Of a stretch of DNA of 33,729 bases, positions 21,997 to 30,474 are shown piece after piece. The notes beneath the pieces were generated by a model. That model saw nothing but the letters and a program-made list of their open reading frames with translations. It did not search any database and had not been told where the DNA came from. The DNA lies in the NCBI GenBank assembly GCA_034435375.1, contig DAOTXR010000049.1, positions 1 to 33,729 on the forward strand, read 5' to 3'. This DNA comes from DAOTXR01 sp034435375. GTDB lineage: Bacteria > Chloroflexota > Anaerolineae > Aggregatilineales > UBA3940. The translations under genes were made by a program, and so were the position numbers. Position 1 is the stretch's first letter, and each line of letters starts with the position of its first letter.

Positions 21997-24174
21997 ATGT
22001 GCTCACGCTTCAGCCGGCTGGCTGTGTTTATTGTGATGATCCCGTCCCTGATCAGTCTGGCTGCCTGCGCGAGAACCTCTGAGGAGACTATGCCGGAGCC
22101 GCCGACCACGCCACCTACAGGTACTGTGGAGCCAGTGCCCCAGCTGACTCTTGCGCCAACAGCAGCCCCTTCTGGCCCGGTTGTGCTAGAAACCGGGGTG
22201 TTGCCTGATGGTATGCTGGCTACCCGCGAAGGGCTGGGGCTGGTGACAGGTGCGGCGCTGTCACCAGACGGACAGCAGCTTGCGGTTGGCAGCCCTGCCG
22301 GGTTGGGCGTGTACTGGACGGATACTTTCGAGAAGGTGTGGTTTGTATCCAGCCGGTGGCCGGTTGGCGAGGTGGCATGGTCGCTGGACGGTAGCCTGAT
22401 TACCACCCGCGCAGGCTGTATGGGCTGCGCCATAGGATTGTGGGATGCGCAGTCCGGCGAGTTCATCCGGGGGTTGCGCCTTGATGTACCTGCGGGCGTG
22501 ACGCTGACGGCAGCGCCAGCACCGGATGGGGCCTTTGTCGCGGCCATCCTGACAGCGGAGAACCCAGCAGCCAGCCGGGTTACCTTGTTTGATGCGGTGA
22601 CAGGCGAGGTGCTGGCAGACCAGCCCGGCGCAGGCGTGGCATGGTCTGCAGGTGGCCTGCTGGCGATCTATGGCCCAGCGGGCGTGCTGGCGGGGCAACC
22701 GGGGGGAGACATACGCCAGATCGAGCCGCAGGCGGTGGATGGCGCGGTGTGGTCGCCCGATGGCGCGCGGATCGCGCTGCGGCTGGCCGATCACAGCACT
22801 ATCCGGGTGCTGATCGCTGCGGCTGGTGCAGAAGTAGCAGTGCTCACTGGCGGAGGACTAGAAGGCACGCTGGAATGGTCGGTGGATGGCGCACAGATTG
22901 CTGTGATTGACACAGCGTCGATCGCTATATGGGATGCCGTGACTGGTGAACTGCTGTCCACTGTCACGGCGAGCATCGGTGAACTGGACGCAACTGCTAC
23001 TACCGCATGGTCACCTAACCTGCAGCGGCTGGCTGCAGCGCAGCTTGGCGAAGAGCATGTATTACAAGTTTGGGATGCAGCCTCCGGCGAAAGCGCGGCG
23101 ATACCCGTTCCCGGCTATATAGGCAGGCACATCAGGCGGCTGTGGTGGTCGCTTGACGGCGTTGCGCTGCTGGCTGGCGTTGAGGCAGATGCAGAGGGAG
23201 GGCTGGTTATCTATGCTGTTGACCCGGCCACTGGAACACTGCTGCGCGATCTGGAGGGCTATGCGCCACCGGTGTACAGCATAGCTTGGTCACCGGACGG
23301 GATGCGGATTGTCTATCCTTGGGCTGATGGCGCGGTGGTCGTGGATGTGGCAACAGGGCGGCAGGTCTATGCGCTTGCCGGGCATGCTGACTGGGGGCTG
23401 TCGGCAGCGTGGTCACCGGATGGCGCACAGATTGCGACTGGCGGCCAGGATGGCACGATCTTGCTGTGGAACCCAGCCGATGGCACCACTGCGGGTGCGC
23501 TCACTTCCGTCAATGCGCCGGTGTATGCGCTGGTGTGGTCGCCTGATGGCACCCGGCTGGCGGCAGTCACTACGCCACCAGGCGCGCTAGTTGTGGGAGA
23601 GTCTCTGGGGCAGGTCGTGATGCTGGACGCTGCCACCGGCGAGGTGCTGTTCGCGCTGGAGGGACTGTCCGCGCCACTGGCGTGGTCGCCGGACAGCACG
23701 TGGCTGCTGGCGGGAGTGCGCGAGCCTGGCGGCATCACCCGCATTGATGGACGTACCGGTGAGACGATCCCACTCACAGGCCGTACGGAGTGGGCCACCA
23801 ATACCTACCAGCCGCGCTGGACCGGCGCGCTTGCGCCGGATGGCAGCCGTTACATCCATGCCTTTATCGAGCCAGGTACACTGGGGACCAACAACTTTGA
23901 GATCCTGGATCTGGCCAGCGGAGCGGTGCTTAAAAGCACCGAGGCGCAATATGCAACTGTTGGCGCGTGGGGCTGGTCGCCAGATGGGCTATGGCTGGCG
24001 ATGTTTGCGCCCGATGGCTTGCATATATGGGATGCAGAGACAGGCCGGACGGCAATGCAATGGACAGCGGCGCTCGGCGATGGCACCGCACTGGCGTGGG
24101 CACCCGATAGCGCACGTATTTTTGCCGCATCATCCCACGGTGCGCTGGTGATCTGGGATGCAGGCGGGGAGTAG
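21997..24174 (+). CDS. Large WD40-repeat lipoprotein (two propellers), paralogue of the preceding gene
   Basis: This 725-residue lipoprotein has LAAC at Cys24 and a Pro/Thr linker to about residue 55. The rest holds at least nine WSPDG-type blade ends, enough for two propellers. Its C-terminal 300 residues parallel the preceding protein: SIAWSPDGMRIVY, SAAWSPDGAQIATGGQDGTI, a TNTYQPRWTGALAPDG segment matching ADTYAPRWSGALSSDG, AQYATVGAWGWSPDG matching ARYATIGLWEWAPDG, and IWDAGGE matching IWDAGEY. The N-terminal half is extra. This points to tandem duplication followed by extension or loss. AAAGG precedes the ATG. Surface binding role only; no catalytic motif. Confidence 0.88.
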   Translation: MCSRFSRLAVFIVMIPSLISLAACARTSEETMPEPPTTPPTGTVEPVPQLTLAPTAAPSGPVVLETGVLPDGMLATREGLGLVTGAALSPDGQQLAVGSPAGLGVYWTDTFEKVWFVSSRWPVGEVAWSLDGSLITTRAGCMGCAIGLWDAQSGEFIRGLRLDVPAGVTLTAAPAPDGAFVAAILTAENPAASRVTLFDAVTGEVLADQPGAGVAWSAGGLLAIYGPAGVLAGQPGGDIRQIEPQAVDGAVWSPDGARIALRLADHSTIRVLIAAAGAEVAVLTGGGLEGTLEWSVDGAQIAVIDTASIAIWDAVTGELLSTVTASIGELDATATTAWSPNLQRLAAAQLGEEHVLQVWDAASGESAAIPVPGYIGRHIRRLWWSLDGVALLAGVEADAEGGLVIYAVDPATGTLLRDLEGYAPPVYSIAWSPDGMRIVYPWADGAVVVDVATGRQVYALAGHADWGLSAAWSPDGAQIATGGQDGTILLWNPADGTTAGALTSVNAPVYALVWSPDGTRLAAVTTPPGALVVGESLGQVVMLDAATGEVLFALEGLSAPLAWSPDSTWLLAGVREPGGITRIDGRTGETIPLTGRTEWATNTYQPRWTGALAPDGSRYIHAFIEPGTLGTNNFEILDLASGAVLKSTEAQYATVGAWGWSPDGLWLAMFAPDGLHIWDAETGRTAMQWTAALGDGTALAWAPDSARIFAASSHGALVIWDAGGE

Positions 24175-24230
24175 CGCCAATAGCAGTCTGGTAGGATCAG
24201 TTTAACAGCATAACTTAACAGGGAGACAAC

Positions 24231-25766
24231 ATGGCTCAACTGCTGATGGGTATCGACGTGGGGACGTTCAGCTCAAAAGGTGCGCTGGTCACACCGGATG
24301 GGGACATCCTAGCCACGCACCAGGAAGAGCACGGGCTGTCAGTGCCGCGCCCCGGCTGGGCTGAGCATGACGCGGATGCGATCTGGTGGAAGGATGTATG
24401 CGCCATCTCGCAGGCACTATTGAAAAAGAGCGGGGCTACCAGCGAGGACGTGGCAGGGATCGCCGTCAGCGCGCTGGGGCCTGACCTAGTGTGCCTGGAT
24501 GCGGAAGGGCGCACGTTGCGTCCGGCCATTCTCTATGGAGTGGATGTCCGCGCCATGCGGGAGATCGCTGATCTCAACCAGCAGTTTGGCCGCGACAGGT
24601 TGTATGAATTGGGCGGTATGCACCTGACCTCGCAGGCAATTGGTCCAAAAATCCTGTGGGTGCGCCGCAATGAGCCTGAGGTGTTCAGAAAGACGCATTA
24701 TCTGTGCTCTGGCAGCACGTTTCTGGTGTACCGGTTGTGTGGCGAGTACGTGTTGGATTACCATTCGGCCTCGCATTTCAACCCGCTGATCGACAACCGG
24801 AAGCTGAAATGGGATGAGCTGTGCGCCGATACCATTGTGGGCGATGTGCCACTGCCGAAGCTGGCCTGGACGGGCGAACTGGCCGGGCAGGTGACACGCA
24901 AAGCTGCACAGGAAACCGGCCTTAAGGCGGGGACGCCGGTCACCGTGGGGACGATTGACGCGATCGCTGAAGGGATCAGCGGTGGGGTGATGCGCCCCGG
25001 CGACTTGCTGATGATGTATGGTACGACTACCTTCTTCGTGCTGGTCACGGACCAGTATCCGCCCAACGAGACAATGTGGCTGACCGCCTACGCTTTCCCC
25101 GGCCTGTATGACATTGAGGCAGGCATGGCCACAACTGGCGCGCTCACACGCTGGTTCCGAGACAATTTTGCGCTGAAGGAGAAAGCGGACGAGGCAGCAG
25201 GTGGCGCCAGCGCCTACAGCGTCCTGAATGCCGAGGCCGAGCAGATCCCGGCGGGCAGTGGCGGGCTAGTGATCCTGCCGTACTTTAGTGGCGAGCGCAC
25301 GCCGCTCAACGACCCGGAGGCGCGCGGCGTCATCGCCGGGCTGAGCTTAGCTCACACCCGTGCACATATCTATCGTGCTATTCTAGAAGCGCAGGCGTAC
25401 GGCGTGGCGCACAACATGGAGGCGATGCAGACTGCCGGTGCAATTCCACGCCGAGCGATTGCGGTAGGTGGCGGGGCCAAGAGTGAGCTACTGCTCCAGA
25501 TTGTGACCGACATCACCGGCATCGAGCAGCTTCTGCCGGAAAAGACTATTGGCGCGTGCTACGGAGATGCCTTTCTGGCCGGTCTGGCAACAGGCATCGT
25601 ACCGATGCCGGCGCTGGACAATCAGTGGGTGCGCATTGCCCGGCGGTTTGAACCGGATGCGGCGCGGGCGGCGGCTTATCAGGAATACTACCGGGTGTAC
25701 CGCGATCTGTATCCGGGTACCAAGGAAGTGCAGCACCGTCTGGCGCATCTGGCGGTGCAGGCATAG
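24231..25766 (+). CDS. FGGY-family carbohydrate kinase (xylulokinase-like)
   Basis: This 511-residue kinase has the N-terminal phosphate loop MGIDVGTFSSKGALV, the sugar-side segment PGWAEHDADAIWW and the central GTIDAIAEGISGG with the conserved Asp. It also has LPYFSGERTPLNDPEARG and the C-terminal adenosine motif AVGGGAKSELLLQIVTDITG (from about residue 411). These are FGGY landmarks, closest in style to xylulose/ribulose-type kinases, though substrate assignment within FGGY is unreliable from motifs. GGGAG lies just before the ATG. It is the last gene of the plus-strand run, 56 bases after the WD40 gene, and is followed by a strong hairpin. It probably phosphorylates the imported or isomerised sugar. 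Confidence 0.92.
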   Translation: MAQLLMGIDVGTFSSKGALVTPDGDILATHQEEHGLSVPRPGWAEHDADAIWWKDVCAISQALLKKSGATSEDVAGIAVSALGPDLVCLDAEGRTLRPAILYGVDVRAMREIADLNQQFGRDRLYELGGMHLTSQAIGPKILWVRRNEPEVFRKTHYLCSGSTFLVYRLCGEYVLDYHSASHFNPLIDNRKLKWDELCADTIVGDVPLPKLAWTGELAGQVTRKAAQETGLKAGTPVTVGTIDAIAEGISGGVMRPGDLLMMYGTTTFFVLVTDQYPPNETMWLTAYAFPGLYDIEAGMATTGALTRWFRDNFALKEKADEAAGGASAYSVLNAEAEQIPAGSGGLVILPYFSGERTPLNDPEARGVIAGLSLAHTRAHIYRAILEAQAYGVAHNMEAMQTAGAIPRRAIAVGGGAKSELLLQIVTDITGIEQLLPEKTIGACYGDAFLAGLATGIVPMPALDNQWVRIARRFEPDAARAAAYQEYYRVYRDLYPGTKEVQHRLAHLAVQA

Positions 25767-25793
25767 TAAGCCAACTGGTAACGGGAATAAGCA

Positions 25794-25826
25794 CACAACG
25801 GGGGCATGTGAGCTGCCCCCGTTGTG
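25794..25826. terminator. Bidirectional hairpin between convergent operons
   Basis: A perfect 13-bp stem CACAACGGGGGCA / TGCCCCCGTTGTG with a 7-base loop lies between the end of the FGGY kinase gene (25766) and the end of the convergent MFS gene (25868). There is no long T-run on either side. Its position between convergent stops makes termination for both directions the simplest reading. Confidence 0.7.
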
Positions 25827-25867
25827 CTGAAGGAGGACACGAAGAAGAGCGCGCGTGATCAGCGAGT

Positions 25868-27070
25868 CTATTCTGGCTCAGGCACGAACACTGCCAGCAG
25901 CACCAGCGCAAGCACGCCAACGCCAGTGGCTGCCCATGCGGCAGGCAGAATGCCAGCCCGGTCTACAATCCAGCCAAGCACAGGCGGTAACACGGCTGCT
26001 CCCAGCCCGGCGGCTGTCAGAAACAGCCCTGCCAGCAGCCCGGCGCTACCCGCGCGCACGCCTGGCTGAAGCTGCCCGACGGCTGGGGATAACGCAGCCA
26101 GCGGCGCGGCGACGAAACCAAACACTAGCGCCAGCATTACCAGCAGTGTAGTCTGGCCTGCGTGGGCGGGCAGGTAGAAAAGCATGATGAACACAGCGGG
26201 CGACAGGACGCCTAGCACCAGCAGCACAAGTCTGACTCGGCGCAGCCTGAAGGCCACCGACATCACAACTACCCCAGTGACGCCGCCAGCCAGCAGTAAC
26301 CCGCCAATTACCCCGGCGGTCTCCGGTGGCAGGCCCTTTGCACTCAGTGCAGGAACTAGCAACGTCGGAGCCATGACGATCAGCCCAATAGTAGCGAATG
26401 TGACACATAGGAGCGCCCGGTTGACGCAGTTGAGGGCTTGCGCCAGGCCCCGCAGGACACTGATTTCCAGCACTGGCCCCTGCGGCTCCGGGGGCTGCGG
26501 CGGCTCGGAGCGCAGCAGCAGCCATGCCAGCAACGCGACGACTGCTGCTGCAGCCCCATAGATCAGCCATGTGATACGCCAGCCAATCGCCGCAACCAGC
26601 ACCAGACCGGTCGCCGATCCCAATGCCTGCCCGCTCCACGATCCGATCCCCCAGATGCTGTTGGCCATGCCCAGCTCATGGCGGGGGAACCAGCGACGGG
26701 TCAGCGTGCCTGACGGCCCCCACACCATGCCCCAGCCAGATGCCGCAAGCGCAGTACACAGCATAAAGGCCACGAAACTGCCAGCGAAGGCCCGCAGCAG
26801 GAATCCCAGCGCCATTAGCGTCATCCCGAGAGCCACCGGCAGACGGAACCCGTGTCGGTCGGCGAACCGCCCGCCGGGCAGCGCCAGCACAATCTGGAAC
26901 AAGCCGGGCAGGGCGATCAGCAGGCTGGCGGTGCCAAAGCTCACCGACCAGCGGCTGGCGATTGTTGCCAGCAAAGGTGGGACGGCCATAAAGCCGGTGT
27001 TTGCCGCGCCGGTGACCAGAATATACAGAGTGAGGTTCACCCAGCGGTATGGATAAACACGGAAGCTCAT
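25868..27070 (-). CDS. MFS transporter
   Basis: This is a major-facilitator protein of about 400 residues with twelve hydrophobic segments. The ATG at 27070 (MSFRVYPYRWVNLTL) directly precedes the first membrane helix and avoids overlap with the kinase gene; the open frame extends to 27151. The MFS loop signature after the second helix is GRFADRHGFRLPVALG, and TLTRRWFPRHELGMANSIW is typical of the helix 4-5 loop of organic-anion/sugar-acid-type members. A central cytoplasmic loop carries PPQPPEPQGP. It could import a pathway substrate or export a product. It is the last gene of the gntR-GH4-PfkB cassette. Confidence 0.88.
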   Translation of the reverse strand: MSFRVYPYRWVNLTLYILVTGAANTGFMAVPPLLATIASRWSVSFGTASLLIALPGLFQIVLALPGGRFADRHGFRLPVALGMTLMALGFLLRAFAGSFVAFMLCTALAASGWGMVWGPSGTLTRRWFPRHELGMANSIWGIGSWSGQALGSATGLVLVAAIGWRITWLIYGAAAAVVALLAWLLLRSEPPQPPEPQGPVLEISVLRGLAQALNCVNRALLCVTFATIGLIVMAPTLLVPALSAKGLPPETAGVIGGLLLAGGVTGVVVMSVAFRLRRVRLVLLVLGVLSPAVFIMLFYLPAHAGQTTLLVMLALVFGFVAAPLAALSPAVGQLQPGVRAGSAGLLAGLFLTAAGLGAAVLPPVLGWIVDRAGILPAAWAATGVGVLALVLLAVFVPEPE

Positions 27071-27107
27071 GCTTATATCCAGCGTGGGAAGCGGGAAGTT
27101 GGCTGCA

Positions 27108-28028
27108 TCAGAGATGGGCTTCAACCTGCTCAATAGTGGGTATTGCTTCACCGCCTGCTGCAGTTGCCGCGAGTCCCCCGCAGATATTAGCAGCCCGCAG
27201 ACAGACTTTCAGCGGAGCCTGCCTGACCAGATACCCGTACAGAAAGCCGGCATTGAAACAGTCGCCCGCGCCGGTCGTATCTACTACATCCACCTTTAGA
27301 CCGGGCGCGTGGGTCACCTGTCCTGCAGAGCAGGCAGATGCGCCGTCTGCGCCCCGCTTGATGATGACCAGCGGCGTCAGGGCTGATAGCACCTCCAGCG
27401 CGCATTCAACTGAATCCGAGCCTGTTAGCTGAAGTGCCTCAGCCTCATTGGGTGCGAAGATATCCACTGAGCGCAAGGCTTCCACCACGCCGGGAGTTGA
27501 CAGGGTGGCATCGTTGCTCTGGCAGTCCATGTAGATGATAGTGCCCGCACGGCGCGTGGCAGCGAACATCTCGCTGTATGCCTCACCGTAATGCAGGTGC
27601 GGCAGCAGCAGACAGCGCGGCCTGTGTTGCTCGACCAACGGGATTATCGGAGACTGCGGGACGTTTTCCGAAAAGCTTAAGAAGCCGCGGTCGTGCGAAA
27701 ACGAAAAAGCGGCGCTCAGTCGCCGTATGGGGTAGTCATGCACCTGGAACAGCGAGGTATCCAGACCCTCATGTCTGGCCTTCTCGAGCACAAACTGGCT
27801 GAAAAAGTCGTTACCAAAGTCACAGGCCCAACCCACCCGCACGCCCAGCCGGTGAAGAGCTAACGCCGTATTGAATGGCCCGCCGGGCGTCATGCTGAAA
27901 TCCCGGCTGAAGACCTCTGCGCCAAGGCGCGGCACATTGGGCAGGCCGGTGAAGATCAGGTCGCAGAAGTAGATGCCCCACAGAAGCACATCGTAGCCAG
28001 TCATGTGGTATGCGGGGGTCAGGCCCAC
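27108..28028 (-). CDS. PfkB-family carbohydrate kinase
   Basis: This is a PfkB kinase of 306 residues from the GTG at 28028, or 298 from the ATG at 28004; neither has a strong Shine-Dalgarno. The first start overlaps the GH4 stop by 10 bases. The N-terminal Gly-rich signature is MTPGGPFNTALALHRLG and the C-terminal signature is DTTGAGDCFNAGFLYGYL, with catalytic Asp256 (GTG numbering). DIFAPNEAEALQLTG and LVIIKRGADGA are further landmarks. Members phosphorylate fructose, ribose, 2-keto-3-deoxygluconate and related compounds. Position next to GH4 suggests that it acts on the aglycone or on the released sugar. Confidence 0.92.
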   Translation of the reverse strand: MGLTPAYHMTGYDVLLWGIYFCDLIFTGLPNVPRLGAEVFSRDFSMTPGGPFNTALALHRLGVRVGWACDFGNDFFSQFVLEKARHEGLDTSLFQVHDYPIRRLSAAFSFSHDRGFLSFSENVPQSPIIPLVEQHRPRCLLLPHLHYGEAYSEMFAATRRAGTIIYMDCQSNDATLSTPGVVEALRSVDIFAPNEAEALQLTGSDSVECALEVLSALTPLVIIKRGADGASACSAGQVTHAPGLKVDVVDTTGAGDCFNAGFLYGYLVRQAPLKVCLRAANICGGLAATAAGGEAIPTIEQVEAHL

Positions 28029-29377
28029 TCACCGACGTACTCGGCATGGGCCTGGATGTATTCGTCCACCAGCGTCTTTGCCAGTGGGTAGGAATAGATC
28101 AGCGGGTGCACCATCAGCGCCTCGGCGGCGACCGCCCGAGATCGGGTAAAGATAGCCTCGATTGCCAGCCGCTCATACAGCTTCACAGTGCGCATGAGCA
28201 GCTCCTGTGACTCCGGGATGTCGCCGATGGGTAGTGGATGAACGCCGCTTCTGTCCACCAGACAGCTTATTTCGACCACATCATCTGGCTTCATGCAGGT
28301 GATGGCCCCTTCGTTGGGGATGTTGAGCGAGGTGTACAACGGTTTGCCAGTCGTCAGGCTTACGATGGTATCCAACGCTACCCCCATGTAGCCCTCTTCG
28401 TCATCTGTATGCAAGGGACTCTCAGCCTGTCCTGACTCTTCATCATGCTCCCCATACTGCATGTATGTCCCAATGCGTCGCTGTATATAGGCATTGTAGT
28501 GGAGCCATGCAGTTTTTGTGTCGATCTCCAGGTCAACCTTGCTCAAGCGGCTCAGGAGGTCCCTGTTCCACTCCAGGATAGCTTCCCCGCGAGACAACTC
28601 TTGACTTCTGAGTGCTTCAAGGGCTTGCTTGGAATAATACCAGTAGAAAAGGTACTCGTTAAACCACAGCCCCATCCGCTTGAGCAACGCAGGCTCAAAC
28701 AAACGCAGCAGAGTGCTGGCGCGGAACTCCGAGTTGCTCAGCAGGGGTGTCAGCAATTCCTCGCCGTTGCACGTTACCGAACGTGCCCATGACAGATGAT
28801 TCAGCCCGAACACCTCGGCGCGCAAGATGCTCTTGTCGATCTTCAGCCAACGAGCGACAGCGCTGCGAGCACCATCCGCGCTGTCGCAGATGCCCACTGT
28901 GCGGCTGAAACCCCGATCACGCAGGGCCTGAGTCACCAGTCCTGCCGGGTTGGTGAAGTTCATGATCCACGCGCCGGGGCTGCAGGACTCGAGTAATTCG
29001 GCATATCCCAAAATGGCGGGGATGCTGCGCATGGCCATCGCAAAGCCACCCGCGCCGGTTGTTTCCTGCCCCAGTACGCCATGACGCAGCGCGATACGCT
29101 CATCCAACACGCGACCATAGTCGTTGCCCACGCGGATGGTGGTGATAACAAACTGCGCGCCCTCAAGGGCGGCACGTGCGTCGGTGGTCGAGGTGATTCT
29201 GAGCGGACTGCCTGACCGTCTGGCAACATCCCGCGCCAGCACGCTGAAGATGCCCAGTTTCTCGGCGTCGATGTCCATCAGGCACAATTCTTGCAGGCCA
29301 ATCGAGTCTGCGCGACGAAGGATGGGGGGTATGGCCAGCGGTGTTCGCACACCGCTGCCGATGATTGTGAGCTTCAT
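28019..29377 (-). CDS. GH4 family NAD-dependent glycosidase (6-phospho-glucosidase-like)
   Basis: This 452-residue protein has an N-terminal Rossmann segment MKLTIIGSGVRTPLAI, LCLMDIDAEKLG, VITTIRVGNDYG, the family motif NFTNPAGLVTQAL, and the metal ligands Cys164 (GICDS) and His194 (GLNHLSW). GH4 enzymes use NAD+ and Mn2+ to oxidise C3 of the sugar transiently and cut the glycosidic bond by elimination. The DERIALRHGVLGQETTGAGG loop resembles 6-phospho-beta-glucosidases (BglA/LicH/CelF). No PTS component is present in the window, so the substrate may be unphosphorylated or phosphorylated by a kinase encoded here. The ATG has AAGGGGAT upstream. Confidence 0.93.
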   Translation of the reverse strand: MKLTIIGSGVRTPLAIPPILRRADSIGLQELCLMDIDAEKLGIFSVLARDVARRSGSPLRITSTTDARAALEGAQFVITTIRVGNDYGRVLDERIALRHGVLGQETTGAGGFAMAMRSIPAILGYAELLESCSPGAWIMNFTNPAGLVTQALRDRGFSRTVGICDSADGARSAVARWLKIDKSILRAEVFGLNHLSWARSVTCNGEELLTPLLSNSEFRASTLLRLFEPALLKRMGLWFNEYLFYWYYSKQALEALRSQELSRGEAILEWNRDLLSRLSKVDLEIDTKTAWLHYNAYIQRRIGTYMQYGEHDEESGQAESPLHTDDEEGYMGVALDTIVSLTTGKPLYTSLNIPNEGAITCMKPDDVVEISCLVDRSGVHPLPIGDIPESQELLMRTVKLYERLAIEAIFTRSRAVAAEALMVHPLIYSYPLAKTLVDEYIQAHAEYVGEWA

Positions 29378-29452
29378 GGTAGAGACATCCCCTTTTTAAG
29401 TGCGTGCGCTACCCTGCCGCCCTTGGCGCTGATTGGCCTGTATGCTGGCAGA

Positions 29453-29488
29453 GCAACATGAGGGTGTGTGATGTGCACCCTATGTTGC
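29453..29488. repeat. Hairpin between gntR and GH4 genes
   Basis: GCAACAT-G-AGGGTG (29453-29466) pairs with CACCCT-ATGTTGC (29476-29488) over 13 positions with a single-base bulge and a 9-base loop. GCTGGCAG occurs as a direct repeat on both sides. There is no T-run. It may dampen readthrough from gntR into the glycosidase gene. The remaining intergenic sequence 29378-29515 shows no clear promoter. Confidence 0.6.
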
Positions 29489-29515
29489 GCTGGCAGGATG
29501 CGCGGCTGCGCCGAG

Positions 29516-30289
29516 TTACAGGCTGCCTTGTGATGAACTGAGCCTGACGCCGCCGCCCTCGCACTGGATCAGGCGGAGGGGGTAGCGCCGGGGGTGGATT
29601 ACCATCAGCGAAAGTTCAATCGGACGGTTATCCTGCGCGTAGGTAAGCTGGTCTACTGTCACCACTGCGTCAGGGTCAGCGAGGTCAAGCCATTCACGCT
29701 CCTGGGCGCTGGCCAGCCGCGCACTGATGGTCGTCTCGGCGTTTATCATGCGCAGGCCAAACTTATCATTGAGGATTGCATACAGCGAGCCGTGCTCCAG
29801 GTCCGTTTGCAGGATTCCCGGACAGCGCGCATGTGGCAACCACACCTGCTCAACGCGCACTGGTACTTCGTTGATCAGGCGGAGACGCACCAGCGAGACC
29901 ACCTCTGAGCCAAGGGGAGTCAGTAGCTGGCGGGACAGCGCCAGTGATGCTGGGATGATCTCGGCCTCCAGTAGTCTGCTGTCGGGAACCAGCCCGCGCT
30001 CCAGCGCAACAGAGGTGAAGCTCTGCAGGACATTCAGGTCGTAGGGCCGGGCGCGTTTAGCGACAAAGAAACCTTTGGAAGGCTTGGTGTACAGATAGCC
30101 TTCCTGCACCAGCTCACTGAGCGCCTGTCGGACGGTGATCCGGCTGACCTCGAACTGATCGACCATCTGACGCTCGGAAGGCAGCCGGCTATCCGGCTCC
30201 AGCACTCCCGACAGGATATCCGCGAGGATGCTTTGCTTGAGCTGCTGGTACAACGGGACGGATGATTCGCGTAATAGTCTTGCAGGCAT
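29516..30289 (-). CDS. GntR-family transcriptional regulator, HutC/UTRA subfamily
   Basis: This 257-residue regulator has an N-terminal winged helix: VPLYQQLKQSILADILSG, SRLPSERQMVDQFEVSRITV and RQALSELVQEGYLYTKPSKG (about 10-78). A UTRA effector domain (about 95-245) follows, with EVVSLVRLRLINEVPVRVEQ, GSLYAILNDKFGLRM and NRPIELSLMVIHPRRYPL. HutC-type proteins bind short A/T-centred palindromes and respond to sugar phosphates, amino sugars or histidine intermediates. Its own gene has a perfect palindrome TGGTTATAACCA ending 3 bases before the ATG, and the same motif occurs at three other promoters in the window. No Shine-Dalgarno precedes the ATG; the operator occupies that place. It probably represses all four units until a pathway intermediate appears. 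Confidence 0.93.
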   Translation of the reverse strand: MPARLLRESSVPLYQQLKQSILADILSGVLEPDSRLPSERQMVDQFEVSRITVRQALSELVQEGYLYTKPSKGFFVAKRARPYDLNVLQSFTSVALERGLVPDSRLLEAEIIPASLALSRQLLTPLGSEVVSLVRLRLINEVPVRVEQVWLPHARCPGILQTDLEHGSLYAILNDKFGLRMINAETTISARLASAQEREWLDLADPDAVVTVDQLTYAQDNRPIELSLMVIHPRRYPLRLIQCEGGGVRLSSSQGSL

Positions 30290-30292
30290 TGT

Positions 30293-30304
30293 TGGTTATA
30301 ACCA
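30293..30304. promoter_or_regulatory. Perfect palindromic GntR operator before gntR
   Basis: TGGTTATAACCA is a perfect 12-base palindrome located 3 bases upstream of the gntR start codon and downstream of its promoter. It is the reference copy of the motif found at 13336-13347, 13506-13517 and 30463-30474. Confidence 0.75.
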
Positions 30305-30324
30305 GTTATAATAATCCTGCTGTT

Positions 30325-30354
30325 ATTATACGCGACAGGTAGCCAGATTGTCAA
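30325..30354 (-). promoter_or_regulatory. Promoter of gntR
   Basis: On the minus strand TTGACA (30349-30354), an 18-base spacer and TATAAT (30325-30330) match the consensus at every -35 and -10 position. Transcription would start near 30318, so the operator at 30293-30304 lies within the short leader. Confidence 0.75.
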
Positions 30355-30426
30355 GCACCTCCGCGGCCTCATGTGCTTCTCGCTCGTTTCAGGCATAAAA
30401 GAGCCGCGCCGAGCAAGTGGGAGCGC

Positions 30427-30456
30427 TTGACAAATACTACATCTGCGCTTTACAAT
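30427..30456 (+). promoter_or_regulatory. Promoter of the unknown-protein/formyltransferase operon
   Basis: TTGACA (30427-30432), an 18-base spacer and TACAAT (30451-30456) form a near-consensus promoter. The -10 and the following bases (TACAATCAT) are identical to those of the ABC-operon promoter at 13494. The ATG at 30510 lies about 45 bases after the expected start. Confidence 0.75.
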
Positions 30457-30462
30457 CATGTC

Positions 30463-30474
30463 TGGTTATGTCCA
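30463..30474. promoter_or_regulatory. Candidate GntR operator at the formyltransferase operon
   Basis: TGGTTATGTCCA, flanked by C and A, is placed 6 bases after the -10, exactly as in the ABC-operon promoter. It keeps the TGGTTAT arm and the CCA end of the perfect palindrome and differs from it at two inner positions. Confidence 0.65.
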
